Source: Chloroflexota bacterium (GTDB lineage Bacteria; Chloroflexota; Dehalococcoidia; Lucifugimonadales; JADFKI01). From it: 21,814 nt of DNA. The notes beneath the pieces are model-generated. The model saw nothing but the letters and a program-made list of their open reading frames with translations, was not told the DNA's origin and searched no databases. This document shows, in pieces, positions 21,153 to 21,814 of the stretch (its first letter is position 1; each line of letters opens with the position of its first letter). The stretch is from the NCBI GenBank assembly GCA_024648655.1, contig JAGGDZ010000310.1, positions 1 to 21,814 of the forward strand. The letters are read 5' to 3'. Position numbers and translations under genes: made by a program.

Positions 21153-21814
21153 CTAGCCCACAGCATACCCCGCAGCCTGCGCTCCGGCTATTCTGCCGAA
21201 GACCGCGCCTGCCATCAGCCCGGAGCCGCCAGGGTAGTTGTTGTAGAATAGTCCACCCGTAAGCTCCCCTGCCGCGTACAGCCCCAGTATCGGCGCATCC
21301 TCAGTGTCTATCACCTGCGCCTGCGCGTTTATCTTCAGCCCCCCGAAGGTGAAGGTCAGCCCGCAGGTTACCGCATAGCCCATGTACGGCGGTTCGTCCA
21401 GCGTCAGCGCCCAGTTCGACTTCGGCGGCTCAATGCCTTCCGTGCGCTTGCCGTCCAGAGCCGTAGGGTTGTACTCTCCCGGCTGAACGGCGGCGTTGTA
21501 CTCCGCCACCGTCTGGGACAGCGCCGCCACTTCTATGCCAAGACCATCCGCGAGGTCTTCGATGGTGTTCGCCTCCACCAGTGACGCCTGTGGTATGAAG
21601 TATTCGTCGCGCAACAGGTGCTTCGTCTTCTGATCGAACAGCTGGAATGCCACGCGCTGCGGCTGCGCCAGAATCTCCTTGCCGTACTTCGCGTAAGTGT
21701 AGTTACGCAGGTCGGCGCCCTCATCCACGAAGCGCTTGCCTTCCACATTCACGATAAGCCCGAACGGGTACGAGTGCTTCTGGAACAGGTCCGCGATGTT
21801 TCGGTCGCCAAACG
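21153..21814 (-). CDS. FAD-dependent dehydrogenase, fumarate reductase/TcuA-like (C-terminal part)
   Basis: The frame runs open off the right edge, so the N-terminal FAD-binding domain is outside the window. The 220 residues here start FGDRNIADLFQKHSYPFGLI, continue NVEGKRFVDEGADLRNYTYA, and end with the FAD-contacting pattern GGLKINAQAQVID ... LGLYAAGELTGG and NYPGGSGLMAGAVFGRIAG. These are typical of the FAD_binding_2 group (fumarate reductase and succinate dehydrogenase flavoproteins, 3-ketosteroid dehydrogenases, tricarballylate dehydrogenase TcuA). The KRFVDEGADLRNYTYAKYG segment looks most like TcuA-type enzymes, but the catalytic Arg/His set cannot be judged without the rest. A GTG at 21752 lies inside the gene and is not its start. 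It is 64 bp from the tRNA, on the opposite strand. Confidence 0.85.
   Translation of the reverse strand, partial: FGDRNIADLFQKHSYPFGLIVNVEGKRFVDEGADLRNYTYAKYGKEILAQPQRVAFQLFDQKTKHLLRDEYFIPQASLVEANTIEDLADGLGIEVAALSQTVAEYNAAVQPGEYNPTALDGKRTEGIEPPKSNWALTLDEPPYMGYAVTCGLTFTFGGLKINAQAQVIDTEDAPILGLYAAGELTGGLFYNNYPGGSGLMAGAVFGRIAGAQAAGYAVG

Noticed and set aside
20957..21166. A small minus-strand open frame across the tRNA
   Set aside because: Its product is the false peptide produced by reading the complement of a leucine tRNA.

Overview
The window looks like a piece of a Chloroflexota chromosome, probably from the Dehalococcoidia/SAR202 side. That is an inference from gene content, not a phylogeny: a DUF951 protein, an NHL-repeat protein beside a DUF1800 protein, a lipoprotein solute-binding protein with a long Ala/Glu-rich stalk, tandem SDR paralogues, GMC and FAD oxidoreductases, and TTG/GTG starts with strong AGGAGG-type ribosome sites. 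The sequence is fairly GC-rich, so many long open frames are antisense shadows of real genes.

Layout. 1-2.5 kb: the C-terminal part of a mycothiol-dependent maleylpyruvate-isomerase-like protein, a convergent MagIII/endonuclease III-type DNA glycosylase, then pyrF overlapping a small DUF951 gene. 2.6-5.1 kb (minus): a Ca2+/cation antiporter and, upstream of it, an unusual GreA-type elongation factor fused to a domain resembling the DNA-binding (core-binding) domain of tyrosine recombinases. 5.1-5.54 kb: a 432-bp internally deleted insertion element with 21-bp terminal inverted repeats, apparent TAAA target duplications and only the zinc-ribbon head of a transposase. It lies directly upstream of the greA-fusion promoter. 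5.7-7.0 kb: an adenylosuccinate lyase/fumarase-superfamily enzyme. 7.1-9.6 kb (minus): DUF1800 then NHL-repeat protein. 9.8-13.1 kb (minus): two closely related SDR dehydrogenases and a GMC oxidoreductase. 13.1-13.5 kb: a divergent regulatory region with two good sigma70-type promoters. 13.5-15.0 kb: a lipoprotein amino-acid-type solute-binding protein closed by a strong hairpin. 15.2-16.9 kb: a two-gene unit (DUF1445 + DUF4392) that together equals the fused D-glutamate cyclase of animals. 16.9-17.9 kb (minus): a candidate toxin-antitoxin pair, a Panacea/SocA-like antitoxin followed by a RelE-like toxin with a 4-bp overlap. 18.0-19.4 kb (minus): a membrane-anchored PQQ-type beta-propeller with a cytoplasmic zinc ribbon. 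19.5-20.8 kb: a YcaQ-type DNA glycosylase, possibly translated from a leaderless mRNA. 21.0 kb: tRNA-Leu(UAG). 21.15 kb to the end: the C-terminal part of an FAD-dependent fumarate-reductase/TcuA-like dehydrogenase.

The genes do not form one pathway. The themes are oxidoreductive catabolism of small organic molecules (two SDRs, GMC, FAD dehydrogenase, solute-binding protein, D-glutamate cyclase), DNA repair (two glycosylases) and nucleotide synthesis (pyrF, possibly the lyase). The items I find most worth following are the recombinase-domain/GreA fusion, the Panacea-RelE-like pair, the split D-glutamate cyclase, the miniature IS next to the greA promoter, and a recurring pattern of perfect 12-17 bp tandem dimers in non-coding gaps.
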